A DNA stretch of 64,000 bases from JAPOUP01 sp965199865. GTDB lineage: Bacteria; Pseudomonadota; Alphaproteobacteria; Rhodobacterales; Rhodobacteraceae. The stretch's first letter is position 1, and each line of letters begins with the position of its first letter. A model generated the notes under the pieces. The model was not told the DNA's origin. It saw only the letters and a program-made list of their open reading frames with translations, and made no database searches. Below are positions 9,158 to 18,405 of the stretch, piece by piece. The DNA lies in the NCBI GenBank assembly GCA_965199865.1, contig CBDATU010000005.1, positions 319,552-383,551 of the forward strand, read 5' to 3'. The position numbers were made by a program, and so were the translations under genes.

Positions 9158-9648
9158 TGCGAACCCTGGTCCTCTCCAGGAAGGCGGTTCCTCATGACAG
9201 CAACGTGATACCCTGAGCAACGTACACATGGCCAATTCTAACGGATGAACATGCTCTGCGATGGCTGATGAACGACCAAGCCAGCAGCGCGCAGCGGTTC
9301 AGGATGAAGCTGAGCGTGTTTCGATCTGAAATCCGTTTTGGATTACCACCGCATCTTGGGTCAACGAGATGGCTCCAAACAGGCAACGGATTTCAGCCCC
9401 AGGCAAATTGCCCGAGTTCATGGCAACCCGCTTCACGCATCGCACGACATTGGCCATAGCCGATACAACCGACTCAAGGCCAATAAACGCAGAGCATTGA
9501 GAACAGCGGAAGCACATTCCCGCTTGCCGTTGATGCAGGCTCTGTGGGCCTCGCATCAGCATAGGCTGGTGAGAGCTTCTGGTGCGGACCTGCCCACCAT
9601 TGTCGAAACGACCCACTGGCCCTAAATCCCTGCCGGATCCTGAAGCAG
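9158..9648. other. Intergenic stretch without recognisable gene
   Basis: About 490 bases between convergent genes. I find no family-like frame, RNA gene or strong repeat in it. Confidence 0.5.
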
Positions 9649-9957
9649 CTAACGGCTCGCCTTCTCCGCAATGCCAGACATGCCTTCCCGCCGCTCAAGC
9701 TCGCCCAATACATCCTCAAGAGATATTCCGTGGGCGGCGAGCATGACCAGTAAATGATAGAGCACGTCAGCTGCCTCGGAAACGAGGCGATCCCTGCGGC
9801 CCGTTCCTGCGGCAACGACGGCCTCAATGGCTTCTTCGCCAAACTTTTCGATCGCCTTCTCTTTGGGGCCAAGGAGCAATTTGGCAGTCCACGACCTCTC
9901 AGGATCGGCGCTTCTGCGGGCCTCGATCGTGGCGGCAAGCCTTTCAAGCACTGTCAT
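9649..9957 (-). CDS. hisE: Phosphoribosyl-ATP pyrophosphohydrolase
   Basis: Second step of histidine biosynthesis: hydrolysis of phosphoribosyl-ATP to phosphoribosyl-AMP and pyrophosphate. The 102-residue MazG-like all-alpha protein has the expected motifs: SWTAKLL at residues 22-28, KFGEEAIEAVVAA with metal-binding glutamates, and SEAADVLYHLLVML. It is a stand-alone HisE, not fused to HisI. Its start overlaps the hisF stop by four bases (ATGA), so the two form one operon with hisF first. The upstream his genes usually found with them (hisH, hisA) are not adjacent. Confidence 0.95.
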   Translation of the reverse strand: MTVLERLAATIEARRSADPERSWTAKLLLGPKEKAIEKFGEEAIEAVVAAGTGRRDRLVSEAADVLYHLLVMLAAHGISLEDVLGELERREGMSGIAEKASR

Positions 9958-10715
9958 GTGAGCCTCATTGGAATACCGGCCGCTGACATGTAGGCCTTGG
10001 CTTCCGCAATGGTATATTCTCCAAAATGGAAGATCGAGGCGGCGAGCACCGCGCTGGCTCCCCCCCTAGTCACGCCTTCGACCAGGTGATCCAATGTACC
10101 GACACCTCCAGACGCAATGACCGGAACGTCTACGGCATCACTCACCGCACGGTTCAGTGCAACGTCAAATCCCGCCCGAGTCCCGTCGCGGTCCATCGAG
10201 GTCAACAGGATCTCCCCTGCCCCTTTCTTCTGAACCAGGCAGGCAAACTCAACCGCATCGATTCCGGTTGCGCGGCGGCCACCATGGGTGAAGATCTCCC
10301 ATCTCCCCTTCTCAACCGTCTTGGCATCAATGGCCACTACAATACACTGGCTTCCAAATCGACTGGCCGCTTCGGCAACTACATCAGGGTTGGCCACCGC
10401 AGCGGAATTGATGCTTACCTTATCGGCACCGGCCAGCAGGAGGCCGCGGACGTCCTCATAGCTCCGCACCCCCCCACCAACCGTCAGCGGCATGAAGCAT
10501 TGCTCCGCCGTCCGGGTAACGAGGTCATACAGCGTGCCGCGGTTCTCGTAAGTGGCCTTGATGTCAAGGAAGCACAGTTCATCCGCTCCTGCTGCGTCAT
10601 AGGCGCGAGCCGATTCCACCGGATCACCGGCATCCACCAGATCGACGAAATTAACACCTTTCACAACGCGGCCTTCGGCCACGTCGAGGCAGGGAATGAT
10701 GCGGGTTTTCAGCAT
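9954..10715 (-). CDS. hisF: Imidazole glycerol phosphate synthase cyclase subunit
   Basis: HisF uses ammonia from the HisH glutaminase to convert PRFAR to imidazole glycerol phosphate and AICAR. The 253-residue (beta/alpha)8 barrel is full length. The N terminus MLKTRIIPCLDVAEGRVVKG holds catalytic Asp11, VVAIDAK the second catalytic aspartate, and the phosphate-binding glycines lie in TVGGGVRS and VIASGGVGTLDH. Translationally coupled to hisE downstream. hisH is not in this window, and hisA lies about 49 kb away on the same strand. Confidence 0.96.
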   Translation of the reverse strand: MLKTRIIPCLDVAEGRVVKGVNFVDLVDAGDPVESARAYDAAGADELCFLDIKATYENRGTLYDLVTRTAEQCFMPLTVGGGVRSYEDVRGLLLAGADKVSINSAAVANPDVVAEAASRFGSQCIVVAIDAKTVEKGRWEIFTHGGRRATGIDAVEFACLVQKKGAGEILLTSMDRDGTRAGFDVALNRAVSDAVDVPVIASGGVGTLDHLVEGVTRGGASAVLAASIFHFGEYTIAEAKAYMSAAGIPMRLT

Positions 10716-10977
10716 AGTTTCGTGTATGTGCAGCGAATCTCAGTGATCAATGCCACGACAGGCCCGAGAACGCTAGCGGCGTGGCGAACAGAGGCAGTGC
10801 GCCACATAAGGACCACTCACATCCACTAATGTGATATGCTCAACCAGATCGCTTTCGGAAACGTAAGGGGCTAGTTGACGTCGGTTAACGCGCATCTCTC
10901 CCGGTTTCGGCCATCCGATCCATTATGCTGAACCGTTTACGCAATGTGATGCGGACTGGGATCCCATTTGCGATCAT

Positions 10978-12309
10978 TTATCTGAGGTCCGCGGACGCTT
11001 CGAGTGCAGGATATCGAAGCCCAAGAGTTATTCCGCGCACTACAAGGGTTGCTAGCAGTGCCAGCCAAAGCCCATGGTTTCCAAGCCAGGGCACCAAAGC
11101 CACCACAGCAACCACATAGACAGCGAAGGAAACAGCCATCATGTTTCGCATGTCTGCCGCTCTGGTCGCCCCAATGAAAATACCGTCGAGCATCCAGGCC
11201 GCCAGTCCTGCCAATGGCGTGATCACCATATAGCCCAGATATACGCGTGCCTCAATTCTGACCTCCGGTGCCGTCGCCATAATATCGATGACCCGTGCTC
11301 CAAACACCAGAAAGCCTATTGACAGCCCAATCACGCAGACGGCGCCCCAGAAACTGGTCAGAACCGCACTCCGCCGCAGCCGGATCCGGTTTCGAGCCCC
11401 GATTGCCTGACCAACCAGTGTTTCAGCCGCAAATGCGAAGCCATCCAGTGCGTAGGCTGTGATATGCAGGAACTGAATCAGTATCTGATTGGCCGCAAGG
11501 GTAACGTCGCCGAAGTCGGCCGCGAGAAACAGGAAGGAAAGAATCACTGCTTCCAGCAACAGGGAACGGATTAGCAGATCGCGGTTGATCGATGCCATCA
11601 ATCGCAGTGAGGCACCGTCGAAAACCTTTACTCTGTCGCGCCAGGCGGGAATGGAAAAGGCCTGTCGGCAAAGCCACAGACCCAAAACGAAACCACTCCA
11701 TTCGGCAAGAAAGGTCGCGAATGCCACACCTTCGACACCCCATCCGAGACCAAGCACGAACCAGAGATCCAGCGCGATATTGAGCCCGTTCATCCACAAT
11801 TGCAGGACCAGCACCGAGCGGGTCTTTTCAATCGCAATCAGCCAACCGGTAATGCCGAAGATCGCGACCGCAGCAGGAGCTGACCAGATGCGAATCGCCA
11901 TGTAGTCCCGCGCAAGCGCTTCGACCTCTGCTGATGCTGGCGAAATCAGGAATGCAGCATGGAAGACCGGTTTCTGAAGGAGTATGAGCAGCAGCCCGCC
12001 CCCCAGCCCAACCAATAGCGAACGGCTCAGCAATGCCGATACCTCATCAGGCATTCCAGCTCCCCGGGCTTGACTCGTAAGCCCGGCGGTTCCCATGCGC
12101 AGGAATCCAAAAGTCCAGTAGATGGCGGTTAGGATGACGGCACCGATACCCACCGCGCCGATCGGAGCGGCCAGCCCCATCTGGCCGACAACGCCCGTAT
12201 CCACCGCACCAAGAATCGGTACGGTGGCGTTTGAGACCATGATGGGCACCGCAATCCTGAGCACCCTACCATGATCCAACCGGGCAGCTTCGGCCCGCGT
12301 TGCCGTCAT
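10978..12309 (-). CDS. MATE-family multidrug/toxin efflux transporter (DinF-like)
   Basis: A 443-residue inner-membrane antiporter with about twelve hydrophobic segments and two related MatE halves. The N-terminal half begins RIAVPIMVSNATVPILGAVD, typical of the DinF/NorM group. It would export cationic or other toxic compounds using a Na+ or H+ gradient. Its start overlaps the upstream thioesterase stop by four bases (ATGA), making it the third gene of a minus-strand operon behind two hotdog thioesterases. Specific substrate unknown. Confidence 0.92.
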   Translation of the reverse strand: MTATRAEAARLDHGRVLRIAVPIMVSNATVPILGAVDTGVVGQMGLAAPIGAVGIGAVILTAIYWTFGFLRMGTAGLTSQARGAGMPDEVSALLSRSLLVGLGGGLLLILLQKPVFHAAFLISPASAEVEALARDYMAIRIWSAPAAVAIFGITGWLIAIEKTRSVLVLQLWMNGLNIALDLWFVLGLGWGVEGVAFATFLAEWSGFVLGLWLCRQAFSIPAWRDRVKVFDGASLRLMASINRDLLIRSLLLEAVILSFLFLAADFGDVTLAANQILIQFLHITAYALDGFAFAAETLVGQAIGARNRIRLRRSAVLTSFWGAVCVIGLSIGFLVFGARVIDIMATAPEVRIEARVYLGYMVITPLAGLAAWMLDGIFIGATRAADMRNMMAVSFAVYVVAVVALVPWLGNHGLWLALLATLVVRGITLGLRYPALEASADLR

Positions 12310-12833
12310 TTCTGAATTTCGGCGCGTGAGGGCATGAGGAAATGCCCTGTGGCCTGGGCGAAGAGCCTCGAGCGGCTGTCCTGCCAGGCCTCAACATGGA
12401 CAGAGGCGTAGCGGCGACCCGAACGGTTCACACGAGCCCGGGCGTATGCGTCACGCGGAAGACCAGGGCGGAGGTAATCCACCGTGAAATCAATGGTCTT
12501 CGGTAGCCAGGGCATAATCCTCGAATCTGCCGACTCCTGAACGGTCCCGGTTGATTCGAAGTCTTCGCGATAGCAGGACCAACTCAACTCAATAATCGCC
12601 GCAACTTCCAGAAATGCTGCGGTTACGCCGCCATGCAGCGCAGGCAGAACCGGATTTCCGATCAGTTTCTCATCAAAAGCCAGGATTGCTGTCAGTTCAT
12701 CTCCGTGGCGTTCGAAAGAGATTCCCAGGAACCTGATATAGGGTATCCGTTGAACCAGCGCGTTCAGGGTTGCGTCGCGGCGCTGCTTGGCGGACTGGGC
12801 AGGCTCAGAGTGACTGTGGATCACGACGTCCAC
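12306..12833 (-). CDS. Hotdog-fold thioesterase (PaaI/YdiI-like)
   Basis: A 175-residue predicted acyl-CoA thioesterase. The hotdog signature is visible: the helix-capping HGG motif in ALHGGVTAAFLEVAA, followed by the beta strand region DFTVDYLRPGLPRDAYARARV. It has an N-terminal extension of about 25 residues compared with its neighbour. It overlaps the preceding thioesterase gene by 13 bases and the following MATE gene by four, so all three are one transcript. Two paralogous thioesterases in tandem may form a heteromer or handle different acyl chains; this is inference. Confidence 0.88.
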   Translation of the reverse strand: MDVVIHSHSEPAQSAKQRRDATLNALVQRIPYIRFLGISFERHGDELTAILAFDEKLIGNPVLPALHGGVTAAFLEVAAIIELSWSCYREDFESTGTVQESADSRIMPWLPKTIDFTVDYLRPGLPRDAYARARVNRSGRRYASVHVEAWQDSRSRLFAQATGHFLMPSRAEIQK

Positions 12834-13258
12834 TCCACAGTAAACGCCCCTGTCGCCGCGGCCACCGCACTGGAGCCATTGCCATCAGTTGCGGTCGCGC
12901 GAACGAAAGCGACCGATCGCGTGACGTGATAGCATTCGGCACATGCGGTGATGGTATGGCCAGGCGTTGCGGCGCGCATGTAGTCGATTCGCAGGTCAAT
13001 CGTCGCGATGAGTTTCGTCGCTCCATATCCCATGACCGCAGCGCCACCACAGGTATCCATCAATGTCGAGACCGCACCTCCATGGATTACCCCGGTCTCC
13101 GGATCACCGATAAGGCGCGCATCGTATGGCAAAGTCATTTCAGCCGTGCCGACGCCAATCCTGGTCAGCTTCAGGCCCAATGCCCGGGAGTGGGGCAGCG
13201 CGTCGATGATCGACCTCGCCCTGCCAAGCTGATCTGGGGCCATCTGGCGCTCCATCAT
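12821..13258 (-). CDS. Hotdog-fold thioesterase (PaaI-like)
   Basis: A 145-residue protein of the PaaI thioesterase group and the first gene of the three-gene minus-strand operon. The motif GVIHGGAVSTLMDTCGG carries the conserved HGG and the acidic catalytic residue two turns later. DLRIDYMRAATPGHTITACAEC is the central beta hairpin. Likely hydrolyses acyl- or aryl-CoA thioesters in the cytoplasm. The start ATG at 13258 has a second in-frame ATG immediately after. The gene is divergent from the metal-transporter gene, with 99 bases between starts. Confidence 0.88.
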   Translation of the reverse strand: MMERQMAPDQLGRARSIIDALPHSRALGLKLTRIGVGTAEMTLPYDARLIGDPETGVIHGGAVSTLMDTCGGAAVMGYGATKLIATIDLRIDYMRAATPGHTITACAECYHVTRSVAFVRATATDGNGSSAVAAATGAFTVEWTS

Positions 13259-13321
13259 ATGTTATCCCACTGATTGCCTGTTCATAAGCACTCTTGCACA
13301 ACCGCCGACAAGTGCTATTTT

Positions 13322-13342
13322 TGAGAATGAGAATGATTCGCA
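13322..13342. promoter_or_regulatory. Fur/Mur-type box upstream of the metal transporter gene
   Basis: The sequence TGAGAATGAGAATGATTCGC contains the repeated GAGAAT-GAGAAT-GATTCG pattern. This resembles the GATAAT-GATAAT-ATTATC Fur box and the alphaproteobacterial Mur variant. It ends 15 bases before the start codon at 13358, a position suited to repression or to post-initiation control. Match judged by eye only. Confidence 0.55.
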
Positions 13343-13357
13343 GTCGCAGGTAACTCA

Positions 13358-14494
13358 ATGACCATGACGTCGAGTGTAGCTGCGCCGGAGCAGCGTCCGG
13401 TGCAGGAAAGGGTGAGTCCGTTCCGTATGCGGCGCCTGTTCCTGGTTTTTGCATTGATCGCTCTAGCCTTGGCACCCGGCGAGCTGGGGCAGCTGACCCG
13501 GGCGCTGATGACCGATGCCTATGTTCAGGTAAGCGTCTTCGTAGCCGCCACACTCCTGCTGTTCTACGGTGCCGAGCGCGTGTTCCGTTTCGACATTGGC
13601 CAGGTTCTCAAGAACTCACGCGGGTGGCAGGTTCCTCTTGCCGCACTCATGGGCGCTACGCCTGGCTGTGGTGGCGCCGTTGTTGTCGTTGCGGCATATT
13701 CCAGCGGAAATGTGGGCTTCGGTGCCGTTGTCGCGACGCTGACCGCAACCATGGGCGACGCCGCGTTTCTGCTGATTGCCACCCGACCTGACGCCGCAGC
13801 TGTCGTGTTGCCCGTGAGCTTTGCCGCGGGCATTGTATCCGGCTGGCTCGTCGACCGCTTCAACAGGTTTGAATTCCAAGCGGCTTCCAGCTGCTCCCGC
13901 GAGACCGCTCCGCAAATCGGCCGGACCCGGCCGCAGGACATTGCCTATGCGTTGGTTGCCGCACCTGGACTTGTAGTAGGCGTGGCGCAGCTGGCTCAGG
14001 TTGAGATCACCAACGTATTTGGGATACCGGTTCTGTGGCTTGCGCTTGCCGGCTCGTTCCTGGGGCTGTTCATCTGGGCCACGTCGCCCTTGCAGGCAAT
14101 GACCAACCACAAGGATTCACCCGTTACGCGCATGGCCGAGGAAACCAGTTTCATCTCGGTCTGGGTGATTGGCGCTTACCTTGCCTATGACTATCTGGCG
14201 GTATTCGCAGGCTTTGATCTGGAGGCATGGTTTCACACGGTCACGCCGCTGCTGCCCCTGATTGCGATCATCGTGGGCTTCGTTCCCGGATGTGGGCCGC
14301 AGGTACTGGTGACGACATTGTATATCAATGGCCTGATTCCTTTTGCGGCACTGATTGGCAATGCGATCTCGAACGATGGTGACGCGCTGTTCCCGGCGGT
14401 CGCGCTTAATCCCCGCGCCGCTATCGTGGCGACGGCGTATTCGGCCATTCCAGCGTTGATTATAGCCTACGGGTTCTATTTCCTGTTGGAATAA
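13358..14494 (+). CDS. Putative 10-11 TM manganese/heavy-metal transporter (ArsP_2-like; MntX type)
   Basis: A 378-residue polytopic membrane protein. Two similar half-motifs stand out: MGATPGCGGAVVVVA at residues 98-112 and VGFVPGCGPQVLVTT near residue 308. This arrangement is typical of the family annotated as putative 10TM heavy-metal exporter or putative manganese transporter. The conserved cysteines in PGCG are plausible metal contacts. Hydrophobic segments fill both halves, separated by a charged loop around residues 185-200. The Fur/Mur-like box just upstream supports a metal role, since MntX-type genes are reported members of alphaproteobacterial Mur regulons. Direction of transport is not certain. 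Confidence 0.8.
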   Translation: MTMTSSVAAPEQRPVQERVSPFRMRRLFLVFALIALALAPGELGQLTRALMTDAYVQVSVFVAATLLLFYGAERVFRFDIGQVLKNSRGWQVPLAALMGATPGCGGAVVVVAAYSSGNVGFGAVVATLTATMGDAAFLLIATRPDAAAVVLPVSFAAGIVSGWLVDRFNRFEFQAASSCSRETAPQIGRTRPQDIAYALVAAPGLVVGVAQLAQVEITNVFGIPVLWLALAGSFLGLFIWATSPLQAMTNHKDSPVTRMAEETSFISVWVIGAYLAYDYLAVFAGFDLEAWFHTVTPLLPLIAIIVGFVPGCGPQVLVTTLYINGLIPFAALIGNAISNDGDALFPAVALNPRAAIVATAYSAIPALIIAYGFYFLLE

Positions 14495-14659
14495 TCGACG
14501 GATTGTGCACAATATGGTAGCCAGAACAACCTCCGAACCCCTTCTGTTGGATACCGAATACAGACAGATCCCCTGCGGCACCCAAGGGGAGTCTGCAAAC
14601 CAGAACCTGATCGAGTACATTCAAGCTCGCCCAAACTGGCCACAGGCCAGGACAACATC

Positions 14660-16765
14660 ATGATAGAGAAAGAAGCATTCTTAACATGGCTTGAACAAGG
14701 CGGAGCCGAGAGCACTAAATCCAGGAATTCCCGCTTCAAGGCCATCCAGAAGATCGAACAGAAATTGGGTAAACTTGGAATGCCGTTTCGGGATCTGGAC
14801 TCAGCCTGGAAAGCGGATGAGTTCGAATCCTTGCGCGATCGTTTGCGCCGGATGCGGGAAGATGCCAAAGAAGGGGGTAAGGATTATCGCATTTTGATGC
14901 CGATTTCAGAGAATCCTCATAAGCGACTTTCGAACCATTATAACTGGCTGAAACAGTATGGCAGGTTCCTAGCTGGTGAGCATCCGGGGTCGGCCGAGAT
15001 TACCGTGCACAATTCGAGTAATCATCTCGTCAACAGAAAGGCCCTCGACCAACTGCGCAATCAATTCCTCACTGAATGCCCAGATTTCGAGAGTTTCGCC
15101 GACCCAGGAGAAGGATGGGCCAAGCGAGAGATAGCTTACAAGGTAGAGGCATCCAAACAGGTACGTGCCAAGCTTGAAGAAGGCAGAAGTGATAAAGATC
15201 TTGGTAAGGTCGTCTTTGATATATTGAAAAATGCATCCACGGATAGCCCCTTGATAGATTGGCGGACTGTAAGCAAGGTCGAGAAGCAGAAACCTGAGCT
15301 GCTCGATGAGGTTTATGCTGTCATTGGGCGGCTGGTCCGATCTAACGAAGCTGTGGATAAAGCGCTGTTGCGTGCATTTGACACACTAGAAAACCTTGAG
15401 GAACAAGGTGCTGAACCTCGAACCCATGGCATACGCCTCAACGTCCTGTTCTCCGCACTGTCCTTGGCACACCCCAACAAAGCAGCTCCACTTCAGATCA
15501 GGCTAATCAATGAGATTTGGGAGAAGCTCACAGAACGACAGCTTTTCGTCCCAGCTACCAGCAACATAATTAAGGACTATAACCGCTTCACGAGCGTCTT
15601 TTCCGAACTCTTCAGCATAATGCGCGACGACTGGCATTGGCAGCCACAGAATTGGCTGGAAGTCCAGTCGTTCCTATATATCGCCATGAAGGGCAATTCC
15701 TCCTCCGAGTCACATGAGATCATGGCTTCACTGACCCCCAGTAGAGCTTCTGAGAAGCCCTTGCCACTGTCCTTTGCGAAGAACCTCGTCCTTCATGGGC
15801 CACCGGGCACAGGTAAGACCTATTCAGCCGCCGAGGAAGCAATCAGGCTCTGCGAAACGGCAGTACCGGAGAACAGAGAACAACTAATGGAAGCATACCG
15901 GCAGCTCCTCAAGGATGGGCGAATCGAGTTTGTAACCTTTCACCAGTCAATGTCCTACGAGGACTTCATAGAAGGCCGACAACCGGTGACCGAGCCGGAC
16001 GACAGAGATGTTGTCTCTTCTGGTTTTAGATTGAAGACCGTATCTGGAATCTTCAAGCGCATCGCGAAGCGAGCGGAGGAGCACTATCCGAGCAACCCAG
16101 TTGAGCCTGAAACGTTCGTTTTGATCATTGATGAGATCAACCGCGCCAACATTTCAAAGGTCTTTGGAGAGCTTATCACTCTCCTTGAGCCGGACAAACG
16201 CTTGGGCCAACCGAACGAACTCAAAGTCCGCTTGCCCTATTCCGGTGAATATTTCGGAGTACCCACCAACCTGCACATTCTGGGCACAATGAATACCGCC
16301 GACCGATCGATCGCGCTACTCGATGCGGCGTTGCGCCGACGCTTCGACTTCCGCGAGATTATGCCCAATCCCTCCCTATTGGATGAGGCCGCCAGAAAGT
16401 GTGAACTCGACCTACCGCGAATACTTTCCACGATCAACGAGCGAATCGAGTATTTATATGACCGGGAACACCAGATCGGACATGCCTATTTCATCCGATG
16501 TGAATCGCGGGCTGATGTGGACAATGTCATGCGGCACAAAGTGATCCCGCTTCTGGCTGAATATTTCTTCGAGGACTGGAGCAAAATCGCCGCTGTTCTG
16601 GGCGATGCCGCCTCACATGACAAGGAGATTAAGGGTTATTTCCTCAACCGTTCAATACTCCCGACACCTCCAGGGATTGAGGAATACAATGCCCTGCCCC
16701 GGTTCCGCTGGGAGGTCCGTTCTCAGGACGAAGGCTTCGATTACACCCGCCTCTCCAAGGCATGA
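14660..16765 (+). CDS. mcrB: McrB-type AAA+ GTPase of a type IV (5-methylcytosine) restriction system
   Basis: Motor subunit of a modification-dependent endonuclease. The C-terminal AAA+ module is clear: Walker A GPPGTGKT at residues 380-387, Walker B FVLIIDEINRAN at 486-497, the McrB signature NTADRS at 545-550, and the arginine-rich LDAALRRRF at 554-562. The first ~370 residues, which in McrB proteins recognise modified DNA, are long, rich in charged residues and not recognisable as the E. coli DNA-binding domain. The target modification therefore cannot be predicted. The ATG at 14660 follows a weak AGGA-containing leader. The stop overlaps the mcrC start by four bases. Confidence 0.93.
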   Translation: MIEKEAFLTWLEQGGAESTKSRNSRFKAIQKIEQKLGKLGMPFRDLDSAWKADEFESLRDRLRRMREDAKEGGKDYRILMPISENPHKRLSNHYNWLKQYGRFLAGEHPGSAEITVHNSSNHLVNRKALDQLRNQFLTECPDFESFADPGEGWAKREIAYKVEASKQVRAKLEEGRSDKDLGKVVFDILKNASTDSPLIDWRTVSKVEKQKPELLDEVYAVIGRLVRSNEAVDKALLRAFDTLENLEEQGAEPRTHGIRLNVLFSALSLAHPNKAAPLQIRLINEIWEKLTERQLFVPATSNIIKDYNRFTSVFSELFSIMRDDWHWQPQNWLEVQSFLYIAMKGNSSSESHEIMASLTPSRASEKPLPLSFAKNLVLHGPPGTGKTYSAAEEAIRLCETAVPENREQLMEAYRQLLKDGRIEFVTFHQSMSYEDFIEGRQPVTEPDDRDVVSSGFRLKTVSGIFKRIAKRAEEHYPSNPVEPETFVLIIDEINRANISKVFGELITLLEPDKRLGQPNELKVRLPYSGEYFGVPTNLHILGTMNTADRSIALLDAALRRRFDFREIMPNPSLLDEAARKCELDLPRILSTINERIEYLYDREHQIGHAYFIRCESRADVDNVMRHKVIPLLAEYFFEDWSKIAAVLGDAASHDKEIKGYFLNRSILPTPPGIEEYNALPRFRWEVRSQDEGFDYTRLSKA

Positions 16766-18039
16766 TCCGCCGCACCGTCCACGAATGGACTCGCATTGCC
16801 TATGGCACGGGTGAGACTCAAATCCCGGAACCGCAGGCAGATCGGATAGTGGCCGAGGCACAGGCATCGGCGCTATCGGGACACAACGGCCAGGAAGTAC
16901 TGGAACATGGTCGAATGGGGCTTCGCGCTCGTGGCGTAGTCGGGATGATCGCCACACACGGATGCCAGCTTGAAATCCTACCGAAAATCGAAAGCGATGA
17001 CGATGACACCACGCTGCGCCATCGGTTGATCCACATGTTGGCCGTGGCGCGGGACATCCGCATTCATACCGGGGCCATGACACAACTCGCTTGGCAACGT
17101 GACACGGTTCTGGAGCAGCTGATCCGCCTCTACTGCAGCAAGCTCACCGACGCTGTCCGCAAAGGATTGCCGCAGCAATACATCCTTCATGAGGAGGACC
17201 TTCCGGTTCTGCGCGGGCGCCTTGATGTGACCCGCCAATTCTCGACCCTCATTGCCTCTCCACAAAAGCTGGCCTGCCAATTTGATGTGCGGTCACCCGA
17301 TATTGCACTCAATCAGGTCATGCTGGCAACTATTAGCAAACTCTCCCGCCTTGCGCAGGCTCCAGATAACCAGCGCACCCTTCGCGAGTTGCGCTTCGCT
17401 TATGCGGATATCACGGAGGTATTCCGAAACGCATTGCGCTGGGATCTGATTGCGCTCGACCGAACGAACACCCGCTGGCGGGACCTCCTATCCCTAGCGC
17501 GCCTCTTTCTTAATGATCGCCATCAACAGACAGGCGCTGGTCCCGTCGACGGCTACTCCCTTCTGTTCGAAATGAGTGCACTCTTTGAGGAGTATGTAGC
17601 AAAGCTATTGACCCGGGCACTTGCAGGCACCGATCTGACCGTTGCGATTCAAGGCGGGCACCGTGCCTGCCTGTTCGACGGAGAAATGGGACGGTTCCAG
17701 ACCCGTCCTGACCTGATCGTCCGGGACGACAGCGGGATCGTCCTCATTATAGACACAAAGTGGAAACGCCTTGAACCTACTGCCGACGCTAACTGGGGCG
17801 TGAACCAAGCCGACGTTTATCAATTGATGGCCTACAACCGACTCTACAACTGCCGACATGTCGTGCTCCTCTATCCCCATCATAGCACTCTGCCACCCAC
17901 ACAAATTCAGAAGCGATATTCCATCGAAATGCCTAACGCACAGGAAAATCTCTTCATTACTACGCTCGACTTGACTGGATCGACTCGGAAGCAGGAATCC
18001 GAGCTGAAGTGCCTTGTCGAAGCCATCCTTTCCAGGTGA
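16762..18039 (+). CDS. mcrC: McrC-type endonuclease subunit of the McrBC restriction system
   Basis: Nuclease subunit that joins McrB hexamers and cleaves DNA containing modified cytosines. The 425-residue protein has the usual McrC layout. An N-terminal beta-rich part (including GMIATHGCQLEILPKIE) contacts McrB. The C-terminal PD-(D/E)xK nuclease core has D317 in TRPDLIV and D331-x-K333 in LIIDTKWKR, all intact. Translationally coupled to mcrB by ATGA. No methyltransferase or specificity gene is nearby, consistent with a stand-alone type IV system. Confidence 0.93.
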   Translation: MIRRTVHEWTRIAYGTGETQIPEPQADRIVAEAQASALSGHNGQEVLEHGRMGLRARGVVGMIATHGCQLEILPKIESDDDDTTLRHRLIHMLAVARDIRIHTGAMTQLAWQRDTVLEQLIRLYCSKLTDAVRKGLPQQYILHEEDLPVLRGRLDVTRQFSTLIASPQKLACQFDVRSPDIALNQVMLATISKLSRLAQAPDNQRTLRELRFAYADITEVFRNALRWDLIALDRTNTRWRDLLSLARLFLNDRHQQTGAGPVDGYSLLFEMSALFEEYVAKLLTRALAGTDLTVAIQGGHRACLFDGEMGRFQTRPDLIVRDDSGIVLIIDTKWKRLEPTADANWGVNQADVYQLMAYNRLYNCRHVVLLYPHHSTLPPTQIQKRYSIEMPNAQENLFITTLDLTGSTRKQESELKCLVEAILSR

Positions 18040-18405
18040 GAACAGGAGGGGAGATTTCATCCGTAAGGAACTGCCCCAATTTCCCGATCCCCATAAGCCC
18101 TCAAAAGGTTTCAGGAATTGCCGTTGGAATCGAAATACACAATACAAGGTCGGAGATGTGTCAAACATTTCAGATACTTTTCAGGAGAAACCCGCCTTGC
18201 CTATTGGAAACGGGTTCAGTCGCTTCAATTGTGGCGGAGCCTTCAGCTGGAAAGAGCTGCTCGATCAAATTTGCGAATGTAGAGAGCTGAAACCTACAGA
18301 TGATCAGGAGGAACAACCGTCATCTCATGACAGATTCGACATCTTGAAGCGTACTTCGAGCCCAGGACGCAGGTCGCACCAAACAGCTCCCGGTCAATGC
18401 GTGTA
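18040..18405. other. Intergenic stretch between mcrC and the convergent TonB receptor gene
   Basis: A plus-strand frame runs across it into the receptor gene, but its composition and lack of a start signal mark it as spurious. No terminator hairpin with a T tract is obvious. Confidence 0.5.
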
